From positions 62,001 through 126,000 of the forward strand of contig CAWCJC010000001.1 in NCBI GenBank assembly GCA_963795835.1: a stretch of 64,000 bases of DNA, read 5' to 3'. Numbering within the stretch: the stretch's first letter is position 1; every line of letters starts with the position of its first letter. This document shows, piece after piece, positions 35,747-45,215 of this stretch. The notes under the pieces were generated by a model that did not search any database, was not told the DNA's origin, and saw only the letters and a list, made by a program, of their open reading frames with translations. Source of the DNA: JALYXI01 sp963795835. Its GTDB lineage: Bacteria; Acidobacteriota; Terriglobia; Bryobacterales; Bryobacteraceae. The position numbers and the translations under genes were made by a program.

Positions 35747-36651
35747 GACTTCGGCCAACGAAGCTCAGGCGTTCCGTCAAGACGCTTCGAGAGATCGATC
35801 GGAGAATCGACTTTCACCTCGGCGGGATCCACCTGGTAGGCCCAAACGTTGAAGGCTGCAAGGTAGGTGCTTCCGTAAAGAGTGGAGAAGGCGCCATCGA
35901 CGGCGTCCATTCCGCTGGCGATCTTGATGCGCCCAATACGGGGCGTGTTGAAGCGGGCGTCGACCGTCACCCAGCCACCGCTCAAATAAACCTCGAAGTA
36001 GGCATGGAAATCCATTGCCGTGCCAGGGTCCTGGAAACCGATATCCGGCAGGTGTCCCGTTACGTAACGGCAAGGGAGGTTGAACGTGCGGCATAACGCG
36101 ACGGCGGTATGGGCAAAGTCACGGCAAACGCCATAGCCGCGGGCCAGTATCTCCGACGCTGAGATATCAGGACACCCGGAACCGTAGCGGTATTCGATGT
36201 TGTTGTGCAGCCAATCGAGGATTCCGCGAATTGTGGGTCCACCGGGCGGGAGCGAGCCGAACCGTTCCGCGGCAAAATTCATCAGCTTGTCGGAATCGCA
36301 ATAACGCGAAGGAAGCGTGTAACGCAAAAGCTCCCCCGGAACGCGATCAATCGATTCCGCAACCTCGAAATCGGGCAGAACTTCTGGCAGTGAGCTGACG
36401 GAGATCAGAGCATCGTGCCGGATCGTATTCACGCCGGGCCGCAGGACGACACGGTCCACGATATTGCCATGCGAATCCATTTCTTCCGTGGAGGGAAGAT
36501 TGGGACCAAGCGTGAGAGTCTCCTGATCGATACGCTGAGTTGGGGAGCGGCGGGGCCGGAGCACCATGAACGCGGGAACGTAAGAGTTCGTCTCATAGAC
36601 GATCTCGCAACCAATCCGGACGGTAAAGTTCAGCTCGGGTTGGAATCTCAT
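35722..36651 (-). CDS. transglutaminase-like cysteine protease family protein
   Basis: A 309-residue cytosolic protein with an N-terminal beta domain (about 1-110, typical of bacterial transglutaminase N-terminal domains) and a transglutaminase-like core. The triad is visible: Cys in GYGVCRDFAHTAVALCR (about residue 174), His in MDFHAYFEVYL and Asp in WVTVDARFN. Bacterial members mostly act as peptidases or in peptide modification rather than cross-linking. No partner gene is adjacent on the same strand except the DUF420 gene 2 bases upstream, so a link to oxidase assembly is possible but not shown. Confidence 0.82.
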   Translation of the reverse strand: MRFQPELNFTVRIGCEIVYETNSYVPAFMVLRPRRSPTQRIDQETLTLGPNLPSTEEMDSHGNIVDRVVLRPGVNTIRHDALISVSSLPEVLPDFEVAESIDRVPGELLRYTLPSRYCDSDKLMNFAAERFGSLPPGGPTIRGILDWLHNNIEYRYGSGCPDISASEILARGYGVCRDFAHTAVALCRTFNLPCRYVTGHLPDIGFQDPGTAMDFHAYFEVYLSGGWVTVDARFNTPRIGRIKIASGMDAVDGAFSTLYGSTYLAAFNVWAYQVDPAEVKVDSPIDLSKRLDGTPELRWPKSYSGMVNK

Positions 36652-36652
36652 G

Positions 36653-37081
36653 TCAGGTCAACGGGTAGATATGGTACAGCATCAGATACACGATCACTCC
36701 GGTCACGCTTACATAAAGCCAAATGGGGAAAGTCCATCGGGCAATCTTTCGGTGCTTATCAAAGCGGCCACGGAGCGCGCGATTTAAAGTGATGATAGCA
36801 AGGACCGGAACGGTGACCGCGAGCACCGTGTGAGTGAAAAGAATGGTCCAGTACACATTGCGCACCCAGCCCGGGCGCGGAAATCGCACGCTGCCGACAT
36901 TGTAGTGGTAGATCAGATAACAGACCAGAAAGATGCAGGAAACGGCGAATGCCGAGAGCATCACGCGCCGATGCTGCGGGATTTTTTTGCGCCGAATCAG
37001 CGTATAGCCCCAGACCAAAAGAATGGCAGCGGTGCCATTAAGAATTGCGTTGACAGTAGGAAGGTCGTGGAGGGTGATCAA
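36653..37081 (-). CDS. DUF420 membrane protein (CtaM-like)
   Basis: A 142-residue protein with four hydrophobic helices. Family blocks are LPTVNAILNGTAAILLVWGY, HRRVMLSAFAVSCIFLVCYL, FPRPGWVRNVYW and HTVLAVTVPVLAIITLNRAL, with the conserved His near the third and fourth helices. Members of DUF420 such as CtaM are needed for the assembly of heme-A oxidases in Gram-positive bacteria. The start overlaps the end of the SCO gene and the gene sits in an oxidase-assembly run (ctaB, SCO, this gene). Confidence 0.8.
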   Translation of the reverse strand: MITLHDLPTVNAILNGTAAILLVWGYTLIRRKKIPQHRRVMLSAFAVSCIFLVCYLIYHYNVGSVRFPRPGWVRNVYWTILFTHTVLAVTVPVLAIITLNRALRGRFDKHRKIARWTFPIWLYVSVTGVIVYLMLYHIYPLT

Positions 37082-37626
37082 TCGGGTTCCTTTCTGAGGC
37101 GGCGCGCGTCAGCGGCGACTTTCGAGACGGGATCGTCGTTCGTAGTGCCGTAATAGCCCCGGATCTGGCCTTTCCGGTCCACCAGGGCGAAGCGCGTGTT
37201 GTGATTCATGGTTCCATCGACATCGCCGAACTTGAAGGCATCGCGGCTCAACGTTTGCAATGTGGACTGGGGGCCGGTGAGGAAGGTCCATCGGGTCGGG
37301 TCTGCCTGATACTTGGATGCAAAAGCGGTGAGAGCAGATGGCGTATCGCGGGCGGGATCGATGGTGAAAGAAACCATGCGTATGTCCGGGAATTTCTCCG
37401 TGGCGCGCTGGACGCGGCCCAGAAACGTGCTCATACGCAGACACGGGCCCGGGCAGTGAGTGAAGATGAAGTCGGCCACCCAGACATGACCTTTGAGAGT
37501 GGTGCTGTCGAACGCTCGGCCGTCCTGCGCGGTCAGTTCGAAGTGCGGAACTTGGCCAAAGACGGGTAGAGGCGGGCGAGTTTCACATCCGCAGAGGAGC
37601 AGAGCGAAAAGAAGAAGCCGCCACAT
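37078..37626 (-). CDS. SCO1/SenC copper chaperone for cytochrome oxidase
   Basis: A 182-residue thioredoxin-fold lipoprotein. A lipobox-like LCGC ends the signal sequence at about residue 14. The copper ligands are the CPGPC motif in THCPGPCLRM (about residues 57-61) and the later His in NHNTRFALVD. TIDPARDTPSALTAFASKY and RFALVDRKGQIRGYYG are family features. SCO proteins deliver copper to the CuA site of oxidase subunit II. It overlaps the DUF420 gene and its start touches the end of ctaB, so these three are one transcription unit. Confidence 0.9.
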   Translation of the reverse strand: MWRLLLFALLLCGCETRPPLPVFGQVPHFELTAQDGRAFDSTTLKGHVWVADFIFTHCPGPCLRMSTFLGRVQRATEKFPDIRMVSFTIDPARDTPSALTAFASKYQADPTRWTFLTGPQSTLQTLSRDAFKFGDVDGTMNHNTRFALVDRKGQIRGYYGTTNDDPVSKVAADARRLRKEPD

Positions 37627-38495
37627 CAGAGCGGACGGTCGAACAGCATCAGTCCGTAGATCAGCGGCAGGTAGATCACAGAGACGAGAAGGACGCGGCG
37701 GGCTCGCAGCGTGGTGCGGTCAAAAGCGACGCGAACGCCGGAATACAGAAACCAGCCGCCGAGCAGCAGAGCCCCGACCAGGTAAATTTTGCCGGTCATC
37801 CCGAGAAGCGTGGGGAAGAGACTCACCGGGATGAGGGTGGAAGCATAGATAACAATCTGGCGTGAGGTGGAACGGCCATCGGGGTCCACGACGGGAAGCA
37901 TCAGAATTCCAGCGCGCGTGTAGTCTTCCCGATACATCCAGGCAATCGCGAGGAAGTGGGGAAATTGCCAGATGAACAGGATGGCGAAGAGCGCCCAGGC
38001 TTCCGGCGTGAGTTTTCCGCTGGCAGCGGCATAACCGATCATGGGCGGCATGGCGCCGGGGAGCGCGCCAATCACGGTAGCGAGCGAAGAACGCTGCTTC
38101 AGCGGCGTATAGATGAACAGGTAACTTACCAGCGTGAAGAGGCCAAGCAAACCCGTAAGCAGATTTACGGTCAGAGTAAGCAAGGCGAAGCCGATGACTG
38201 CGAGACTGGTGCCGAAGATAAGAGCGGAGTTGGCGGTTAGCCTGCCCCCGGGGAGCGGGCGGCCTGCGGTGCGACGCATCTTGAGATCGCTCTCCCGTTC
38301 ATACCACTGGTTCAGGGCGGCGGTTCCCGCGCCAAGCAACCCTGTCCCCAGAATAGTCAAGAGGAACGGCTGCCAACTGCTCCACTTCAGCCATTCGAAG
38401 GAGTCGCGCTCCAGGCCGAAGCAGTACCCGATGGCCGCGCTCATCAGGATGAACCAGGTGATGCGCGGTTTCGTGAGAGCGATGTAGTCTTTCAT
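37626..38495 (-). CDS. ctaB: heme o synthase (protoheme IX farnesyltransferase)
   Basis: A 289-residue UbiA-family prenyltransferase with about eight membrane helices. It adds a farnesyl chain to heme b to give heme o, the first step to the hemes of cytochrome oxidases. Motifs are LTKPRITWFIL at the N terminus, the acidic metal site NQWYERESDLKMRRT (about 62-76), RPLPGGRL, and YTPLKQRSSLATVIGALPGAMPP. It overlaps the cupredoxin-like lipoprotein stop (ATGA) and the SCO start. No oxidase subunit gene lies in the window, so the target oxidase is elsewhere. Confidence 0.92.
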   Translation of the reverse strand: MKDYIALTKPRITWFILMSAAIGYCFGLERDSFEWLKWSSWQPFLLTILGTGLLGAGTAALNQWYERESDLKMRRTAGRPLPGGRLTANSALIFGTSLAVIGFALLTLTVNLLTGLLGLFTLVSYLFIYTPLKQRSSLATVIGALPGAMPPMIGYAAASGKLTPEAWALFAILFIWQFPHFLAIAWMYREDYTRAGILMLPVVDPDGRSTSRQIVIYASTLIPVSLFPTLLGMTGKIYLVGALLLGGWFLYSGVRVAFDRTTLRARRVLLVSVIYLPLIYGLMLFDRPL

Positions 38496-39232
38496 CGGTA
38501 CGTAAAGTCCACGGCCGCCGATTCATGGGCCGTCAGCGACAGCAATTTTTCAGTGCGGCCAAAGCGCTCATGAACTGCCTCGATTACATACTTACCCGGC
38601 GGCAGGCCTTTCAACTCGAAGGTTCCGTTTTCACCGGTCACGGCAAAGAACGGATGTTCGACCACGGAAACATACGCACGCATCCATTGATGCACGCCGC
38701 ACGTAATTGGAATCATCTGCTCCGGGCGGGCGAAGGTGCGATTAATCTTTTCCGCACGCGGGGGTTCCAGGACGTTGAAGGGCTCATTCGCGGAAGATTC
38801 CGCATGAACGTTATGATTCAGCGGATCGGAATTCGCCACTTCAAGCGTCTGGCCCACCATCAGCGCAACAACATGGGGCTGATATACACAGCCAACCTGA
38901 TCGAGCGCGACGGGAATGGCGGGAGCGGTCCAATGCACTTGAGGCAAGCCGCTTTTTACCCACACCAGCGTGTTCCGCAGTGTGCCGTTCTTATTCAACA
39001 CCACCGATTCGGAATAAACCGGTTTCGAGTGCTGTCGCTGGCAGGTGGGATTCGCGGAAAGGTCCAATTTCACTGGCTTCGGGGCAGTTCCGGAAAAAAG
39101 AACTTTTCCCGTGACCGAGGCCGCCGTGGAAGGATCGATGTGCGCTTCGCGTAGCGAGGTATCGGCCGCTTTCTGGTTAGGAGTTGCGCAGCCCGCAAGC
39201 AGCAGGATGGGCGCGAACAACAAAATTCTCAA
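38492..39232 (-). CDS. lipoprotein with a type-1-copper-like site and carboxypeptidase-regulatory-like domain
   Basis: The signal peptide ends in the lipobox LLLAGCATP. The middle part (about 45-175) is a beta sandwich with NHNVHAESS and CGVHQWMRAYVSV, an arrangement of His, Cys, His and Met (CGVH followed by M) that resembles a cupredoxin copper site. The last 45 residues (FELKGLPPGKYVIEAVHERFG) are a carboxypeptidase-regulatory-like fold. I infer a periplasmic electron-transfer or copper-handling protein linked to the oxidase. It is the first gene of the minus-strand oxidase-assembly run. Confidence 0.7.
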   Translation of the reverse strand: MRILLFAPILLLAGCATPNQKAADTSLREAHIDPSTAASVTGKVLFSGTAPKPVKLDLSANPTCQRQHSKPVYSESVVLNKNGTLRNTLVWVKSGLPQVHWTAPAIPVALDQVGCVYQPHVVALMVGQTLEVANSDPLNHNVHAESSANEPFNVLEPPRAEKINRTFARPEQMIPITCGVHQWMRAYVSVVEHPFFAVTGENGTFELKGLPPGKYVIEAVHERFGRTEKLLSLTAHESAAVDFTYR

Positions 39233-39277
39233 TTTTTGCCGCGATGAAGTCTCATTGTCGCACGCGGCCGGATCACA

Positions 39278-39967
39278 ATGGAGAGCATGTACCTGTCGCG
39301 TTTCGTTGTATGCGGGGCAACTCTCGCTTTGACCTGCTGCGGCCCTTCGAACCCTACCGTGAAGGCATTGACCGGAGCCGCACTGATCGATGGCACCGGG
39401 TCGGCTGCGCTGAGGGATGCGGTAGTGGTGGTGAACGGCAACGATATTCAGGCAGCGGGAGCGCGCGGAAGCGTAACCGTTCCCGCGGAGGCGAAAACAG
39501 TAGACCTGAAAGGCAAATTCATTGTGCCCGGATTGATAGACGTGAGGGTGTCCCTGCCGGGTGATGCGGCCACTGCGGCTCCCTTGCTGCGCACGCTGCT
39601 GAAGTCAGGGATCACGTCGATTGGGGTTTCGGATGGCGGCCCCGCGTTGCGTGACGACAGCCCGCGAACTCTTCCTTCTGGAGAGCAGACGGCGGGATTT
39701 GCGGACCTGGTAATTGCATCCGGTGGATCGAATCCCGATAGTTTCTTTCTAAAGGTGGACCGGATGGCGAAGGCAGAAGTAGCGGGTTCCCAAATTCTTG
39801 TAGCCGCGACGAAGAATGGGGCGCAGTGGTTGAAGCAGGAGCGGCTGGGGGTTTTGGCGCCTGGACATAAGGCAGATCTGCTGGTGTTGGACGCGGACCC
39901 CGTAGCCGATATTCGCAATTTGCGGAAGGTCGATCGGGTGATGCTGGACGGAAGCTGGGTGAAGTAG
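39278..39967 (+). CDS. shortened amidohydrolase-like lipoprotein without the metal-site histidines
   Basis: At 229 residues it is about half the length of usual amidohydrolases (imidazolonepropionase/dihydroorotase type, about 430). It has a lipobox-like LTCCG, the N-terminal strand region (LIDGTGSAALRDAVVVVNG, LKGKFIVPGLIDV) and the C-terminal end strand (GVLAPGHKADLLVLDADPV). The core between is mostly missing. The expected PGLIDxHxH metal motif reads PGLIDVRVS, with no histidines. The protein is probably not a hydrolase in its present form: either an internal deletion has made it a pseudogene or it is a scaffold. The frame is open, so I list it as CDS. Confidence 0.6.
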   Translation: MESMYLSRFVVCGATLALTCCGPSNPTVKALTGAALIDGTGSAALRDAVVVVNGNDIQAAGARGSVTVPAEAKTVDLKGKFIVPGLIDVRVSLPGDAATAAPLLRTLLKSGITSIGVSDGGPALRDDSPRTLPSGEQTAGFADLVIASGGSNPDSFFLKVDRMAKAEVAGSQILVAATKNGAQWLKQERLGVLAPGHKADLLVLDADPVADIRNLRKVDRVMLDGSWVK

Positions 39968-40013
39968 ATAATTCTGGGAACAGGACGAAGCGGGATATCG
40001 TAAGTCTCGACAT

Positions 40014-40835
40014 ATGCGGACACTTTCTGCTTTAACCCTGCTTGCAGGTTCGCTGCTACTGGCTGGCTGCGATTTTGAGATTGGCGACTTCGGGAACAGC
40101 GATCGGTTCCAGAAGGATTTTCGGTTCAGCTATCCGCTGAAAGCGGGAGGGACGTTCTCTCTAGAGACCATGAATGGGAGTGTCGACGTGGCCGGATGGG
40201 ACCGCGAGGAAGTAGAGATCACCGGTGTGAAGTACGGCCGTACAGAGGCGATTCGGGATGCAATCAAGATCGATGTTTCCCATTCGGATAGCGCCGCTTC
40301 CGTCCGGACTGTCGCGCCCTACGACAGTCACGGCGGCGGCGGAGCGCGGTATGTCGTGCGTTTGCCTCGGCGGGTTACGCTTGATCGTGTAATCAGCTCA
40401 AACGGCAAGGTCCATGTGAGCGATATCGATGGACCGGTAAACGTAAAAACTTCGAACAGTTCGATTGAGGCCAACAAAATTGGAGGAGCCGCGAAGCTTC
40501 ACACCAGCAACAGCCATATCGAGGCAGACAGCGTGAAGGGCGCGGTGGATGCGGTGACTTCGAACAGCTCGATCAACGTGGCGATGAACGAAGGTCTTTA
40601 TGAAGTTCGGGCATCGACGAGCAATTCTTCCATTACGGTGAAACTGCCCGCCAACGCGGCAGCCCGGATTCGTGCTTCGACAAGTAACAGCGGTATCCAT
40701 TCCGATTTTGCGCTCGGGAGCGGGGGAACGGAGGAAAAGCATAATCTGGAAGGCGTGATCAACGGCGGGAGTGGAAGTAGCCCGATGATTGACCTATCTA
40801 CTTCGAACAGCAGTATCAACATTGTGAAGCTGTAA
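40014..40835 (+). CDS. DUF4097-type repeat lipoprotein
   Basis: A 273-residue lipoprotein (LLLAGCDFE lipobox) whose C-terminal two-thirds is a regular beta-strand repeat of the DUF4097 kind. The block (S/T)SNSSI or close variants occurs about six times from about residue 145 to the end (KTSNSSIEANK, HTSNSHIEADS, VTSNSSINVA, STSNSSITVK, STSNSGIHSD, STSNSSINIV), roughly every 20-25 residues, which fits a right-handed beta helix. Function unknown; related proteins are often near anti-sigma or signalling genes, but none is adjacent here. It is a single gene. Confidence 0.75.
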   Translation: MRTLSALTLLAGSLLLAGCDFEIGDFGNSDRFQKDFRFSYPLKAGGTFSLETMNGSVDVAGWDREEVEITGVKYGRTEAIRDAIKIDVSHSDSAASVRTVAPYDSHGGGGARYVVRLPRRVTLDRVISSNGKVHVSDIDGPVNVKTSNSSIEANKIGGAAKLHTSNSHIEADSVKGAVDAVTSNSSINVAMNEGLYEVRASTSNSSITVKLPANAAARIRASTSNSGIHSDFALGSGGTEEKHNLEGVINGGSGSSPMIDLSTSNSSINIVKL

Positions 40836-40856
40836 CTCGCCGGCCAGAGGTTGGCG

Positions 40857-43800
40857 CTACGCCATGACAATGAGCAGGTCTTTGGCGTCTACCTGTTGGC
40901 CGGATTTGGTGAGCAGTTGTTGAACCTTGCCGGTCAGTGGTGAGTAGACCGTGCTCTGCATTTTCATGGCTTCGATAACCAGCAGGCGATCGCCTTTTTT
41001 GACTTGAGCCCCTTCGCTCACGGCTACTGTGGTGACCAGGCCCGGTAAAGGCGCTCCGATGTGGTTTGGATTTGCGGCGTCGGCTTTGGGGCGCTGCTCA
41101 CCTTTCACTTCCAGGCTCTTGTCGCGAACCTCCACTTCTCTAGGTTGGCCGTTGAGCTCGTAAAAGACGGTGCGAAACCCGTCATCTCCGGCTTCGCCGA
41201 GCGTCAGGAATTTCACGACAAGTGTCTTGCCTTCTTCAATGGTGATGGTGACTTCTTCGCCCGGCTCGAGCCCAAAGAAGAACTGAGGGGTGGGGAGCAC
41301 CTCGACATCGCCGTACATTTCACGGGCTTGAAGAAACTTTTTGTAGACATCCGGGTAAAGAAGCGCGCTGACTGGTTGCGAGAGATCGGCGTCCGGAAGT
41401 TGGGGACGCTTCGGTTCCCTGCCCTGCAGGACGATCCCGCGGATGTGTTCGGGCCAGCCGCCCTCAGGAATCCCGAGCGAGCCTTCGAACATGTCGATCA
41501 CCGAGCTGGGGATCGGGACTTGGTGATCCGGGCCGAGTTGTTCGAACTCCGCAACCGTCATATTGTGGGTGATAAGAAAGATAGCGAGGTCGCCCACGAC
41601 CTTGCTGGACGGGGTGACCTTGACGATGTCTCCAAACGCGCGGTTGACGTCCGCATAGGTTTGCGCGATTTCCGGCCAGCGTTGGCCCAGGCCCATGGCT
41701 TCGGCCTGTTCCTTAAGATTCGTGATCTGGCCGCCAGGCATTTCGTGCAGGTAGACTTCAGCGCTGCCGGTTCTGGGGCCGGAATCGAACGGTAGATAGT
41801 AAGTGCGGACGGTCTCCCAATAATCGGAGCAGCGATTCAAGGCTTCGAGATCGAGGCCGGTTGCCCGATCGGTATGGTCTAGGGCGGCGACCAGCGAATT
41901 GAGATTGGGCTGGCTGGTGGTGCCGCTCATGGAGGCAAGGGCGGCATCGCAGGCGTGGACGCCGGCATCGGAAGCTTTGAGGATGGAGGCGGCGTTTAGG
42001 CCGCTGGTATCGTGCGTATGAAAGTGAATGGGCAGGCCAATGGATTCCCGTAGCGCTTTGACGAGGCGCTCGGCCGCATACGGGCGCAGCAATCCAGCCA
42101 TATCCTTGATAGCGAGAACGTGAGCACCCATGCGTTCAAGCTCCTTCGCCATGCGGATGTAATAGTTGAGGCTGTACTTTTCGCGCGCGGGATCGAGAAT
42201 ATCGCCTGTGTAGCAAATGGCGGCTTCACAAACGCCACCCGCTTGGCGTACGGCGTCCATCGCGACCGTCATGTTCGGAAGATAATTCAGCGAATCGAAG
42301 ATGCGGAAAATATCCATGCCCTGCTCGTAAGCCTGCACGGCAAAGGCGCGGATCACGTTGTCTGGATAAGCCGTGTAGCCGACGGCGTTCGAGGCGCGGA
42401 AAAGCATCTGAAAGCAGATGTTCGGGATGGCTTCGCGGAGCTTGGTGAGGCGCTGCCACGGGTCCTCAAGAAGAAAGCGCATAGCGACATCGAACGTCGC
42501 TCCGCCCCACATCTCCAGGCTGTACAGGCCGGAAAGCTTGTGCGAGACAAAGTTCGCAATGCGCAGCATGTCAAAAGTACGCATGCGCGTGGCGAGGAGA
42601 GATTGATGCGCGTCGCGGAAGGTGGTGTCTGTGAATAGAAGGCGTTGTTGCGACGCGGTCCAGCGGGCGAAGCCTTCCGGGCCTTGTTGCTGGAGTATGT
42701 GGCGTGTGCCTGGGTGGAGGATCGCCGGGAATCCATTGGGGAACTGGGGCTTCGGCAAAGCGCTGTGGCTTAGGCTTTCCTGCCACTTCGGGATTGCCGT
42801 TAATAATCACTTCACCCAGGTAGCTGAGGAGTTTGGTCGCGCGGTCCCGGCGTGGAGCGTAGTTGAAGAGGTTCGGATTGGTGTCGAGAAAGCTTGTCGT
42901 AATCTCCCCGGTCTGGAAGGCCTGGTGATTGACGACGTTTTCCAGGAACGGAATGTTCGTCTTGACCCCGCGAATGCGGAACTCGCGAAGGGCCCGCTCC
43001 ATACGGTGGCAAGCCTGGGGGAAGTCGGTGCCAGTGGCGGTGACTTTGACCAGGAGCGAATCGTAAAACGGAGTGATGGTTGCGCCGCCGTACGCGGAGC
43101 CGCCATCGAGCCGCACGCCAAAGCCTCCAGGGGAGCGGTAGGTGTGAATGCGGCCGTAGTCGGGCGTGAAGTTTTGGGTCGGGTCTTCGGTGGTGATGCG
43201 GCACTGGAGCGCGTAGCCGTTGAGCGGGACTTGCGCGGGGAGTGAGAGCGGTGCTTCGTCCAGGCGGTGGCCTTGCGCGATCAGGATTTGTGCGCGGACC
43301 AGGTCTATGCCGGTGACCATTTCCGTTACCGTGTGTTCGACTTGAATGCGCGGATTGACTTCGATGAAGAAGAATTCGTTGGTGTCGATGTCGACAAGGA
43401 ACTCCACGGTGCCGGCATTTCGGTAGTTGGCGGTCCTGGCTAGTTTCAGAGCCGCTTCGGCCAGCCCTTCGCGAACGTGGTTAGGAAGGCCCACGGCGGG
43501 AGCGACTTCAACCACTTTTTGGTGGCGGCGTTGGACGGAGCAGTCGCGTTCGTGAAGGTGAATCAGGTTGCCGTGTTCGTCGCCGAGGATCTGGACCTCT
43601 ACGTGGCGCGCTCGGCGAACGTACCGTTCCAGGAAAACCGCGTCATTGCCAAAAGCGGCTGCCGCTTCCTTCCGGGCTTCTTCCAGCCGCTGGGGAAATT
43701 CTTCCGCGGAGTTGACGACGCGCATGCCTCGGCCGCCCCCTCCGAAAGCTGCCTTGACGATGAGCGGGAAGCCGATGCGATTCGCTTGATCTACCGCTTC

Positions 43801-44226
43801 CTGAGGATCGGTTACGGGTTCTTCTGTCCCCGGGACGACGGGAACTCCCGCGCGTTGCGCGAGTTTTCTGGCTTCGGTTTTGTCGCCGAGAAGCGTGAGA
43901 AGTTCTGGCGTTGGGCCGACGAAGGTGATATTCGCAGCCAGGCAAGCTTTGGCCAGGTCTGGGTTTTCTGAGAGGAAACCGTAGCCAGGGTGGATATAGG
44001 TGATCTCTTTTTCTTGAGCGAGCGCGACAATGCCTTCGATGTCTAAGTACGCCTGGACTGGGCCTAGATGCTCGCCTGTTTGGTAGGCTTCGTCGGCTTT
44101 GAAGCGGTGTAAGCTGAGCCGGTCTTCTTTGGAGTAAATGGCTACTGTACGCAGGCCCAGTTCTGTGGCGGCGCGCATGATGCGGATGGCGATTTCGCCA
44201 CGGTTCAGGGCTAGAAGCTTTTGCAT
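40857..44226 (-). CDS. pyc: pyruvate carboxylase, single-chain (one +1 frame break)
   Basis: Pyruvate carboxylase fills the citric-acid cycle by making oxaloacetate from pyruvate, bicarbonate and ATP. From ATG 44226 the biotin carboxylase domain is seen (FLSENPDLAKACLAANI, KAAFGGGGRGMRVV, EVQILGDEHGN, NPRIQVEHTVTEM), then the carboxyltransferase domain (TDTTFRDAHQSLLATR, YSLEMWGGATFDVAMRFL, IKDMAGLLRPYA, FHTHDTSGLN). The biotinyl domain with EAMKM at the C terminus completes the chain. The two parts lie in different frames with a break at the G run 42712-42714. Removing one base gives 3369 bases (1122 residues), the length of single-chain PYC. Confidence 0.93.
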
Positions 44227-44270
44227 GGATTCAGTTCACGGGCGATTCGGCCGGCGCTACACTGGCTTGT

Positions 44271-45215
44271 GTGGCGGCGGAAGATTACGAGGAGGAGGAG
44301 AGCGTTCGATCGCCCCGGAAAAAGCGGGCGTCCGTCACTCGCGACGTTGTAGAGACGCGGACGGTGCAGATTTCGTTTATCGGCCCGCGGGGGTGTCAGG
44401 GTTTTCTTCTTCAGGATGCAGTTTACGTAAAGCCTCAGACCGGCGTCGCAATCGGGGATTTTGTGGAGATCGATGCGGCTGGAGCAATTCAGCGGACGCT
44501 GCCTCGAAGGACGATTCTGTCGCGGCCCGATCCTTTGAACGCGCGGAATGAGCGCGTGATTGCGGCCAATGTGGATGTGGTGGTTGTAGTGGCGGCGATG
44601 CGTGCTCCTGTGCTCCGGCCTGGGTTGATCGACCGGTACTTGATTGCGGTCGAAAAGGGCGGCGCCCAGGTGATGATCTGCTTGACGAAAATTGACCAGG
44701 TGGAAGACGAACGAGAGTTCGCTGTTTTGGACCCCTATTACCGGCTCGGGTTGCGCATTGTTCGCGTGTCGAACAAGACGGGGGCTGGTGTGACGGACTT
44801 GATCGACGCGTTGGCAGGCAAGCTTGCGGTGCTGGTCGGGCACAGCGGCGTGGGGAAGTCTTCGCTGATGAACGCCATGGCTCCGGAGAGCAACGCCGTG
44901 ACTGGCGAGATCAGCCGCATCTATCAGAAGGGACGGCACACCACGACCTCCTCGACCATGTACCGGCTGGCGCGCGGGATTCGCGTGATTGATACGCCAG
45001 GCGTGCGGGAGTTTGGGTTGTGGGACATTACCGCCGCGGAGGTGGAGCGTACTTTTCATGACTTCGATGCTTATCGCGTACGGTGCCAGTTCGGAGACTG
45101 TTCGCATACGCATGAGCCGGTTTGCGGTGTCCGCGAGGGTTTGGCGGCGGGCGAAATTTCGCCCGAACGCTATGCCGCTTATTTGCGGATTCGGAACGAC
45201 ATTCATTTAGCCTGA
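44271..45215 (+). CDS. rsgA: ribosome small-subunit GTPase RsgA
   Basis: A circularly permuted GTPase that assists late 30S ribosome maturation. An OB domain (about 30-95) precedes the GTPase motifs in permuted order: NKxD-type LTKIDQVED, then the P-loop GHSGVGKSSLMN (about residue 185), GRHTTTSS (switch I) and DTPGVREFGLW (switch II). The C-terminal zinc site is CQFGDCSHTHEPVCGV. Start GTG 44271, divergent from pyc. Its 3' end overlaps the TPR/TlpA gene by 13 bases. Confidence 0.93.
   Translation: MAAEDYEEEESVRSPRKKRASVTRDVVETRTVQISFIGPRGCQGFLLQDAVYVKPQTGVAIGDFVEIDAAGAIQRTLPRRTILSRPDPLNARNERVIAANVDVVVVVAAMRAPVLRPGLIDRYLIAVEKGGAQVMICLTKIDQVEDEREFAVLDPYYRLGLRIVRVSNKTGAGVTDLIDALAGKLAVLVGHSGVGKSSLMNAMAPESNAVTGEISRIYQKGRHTTTSSTMYRLARGIRVIDTPGVREFGLWDITAAEVERTFHDFDAYRVRCQFGDCSHTHEPVCGVREGLAAGEISPERYAAYLRIRNDIHLA

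Noticed and set aside
40448..40830. Possible DNA tandem repeat or CRISPR-like array in the DUF4097 gene
   Set aside because: The repeated TCGAACAG-type blocks encode the protein repeat TSNSSI, the spacing varies and the sequence between copies is coding.
44211..45206. Minus-strand frame of 331 codons opposite rsgA
   Set aside because: It is the complement shadow of rsgA and shows no recognisable domain.
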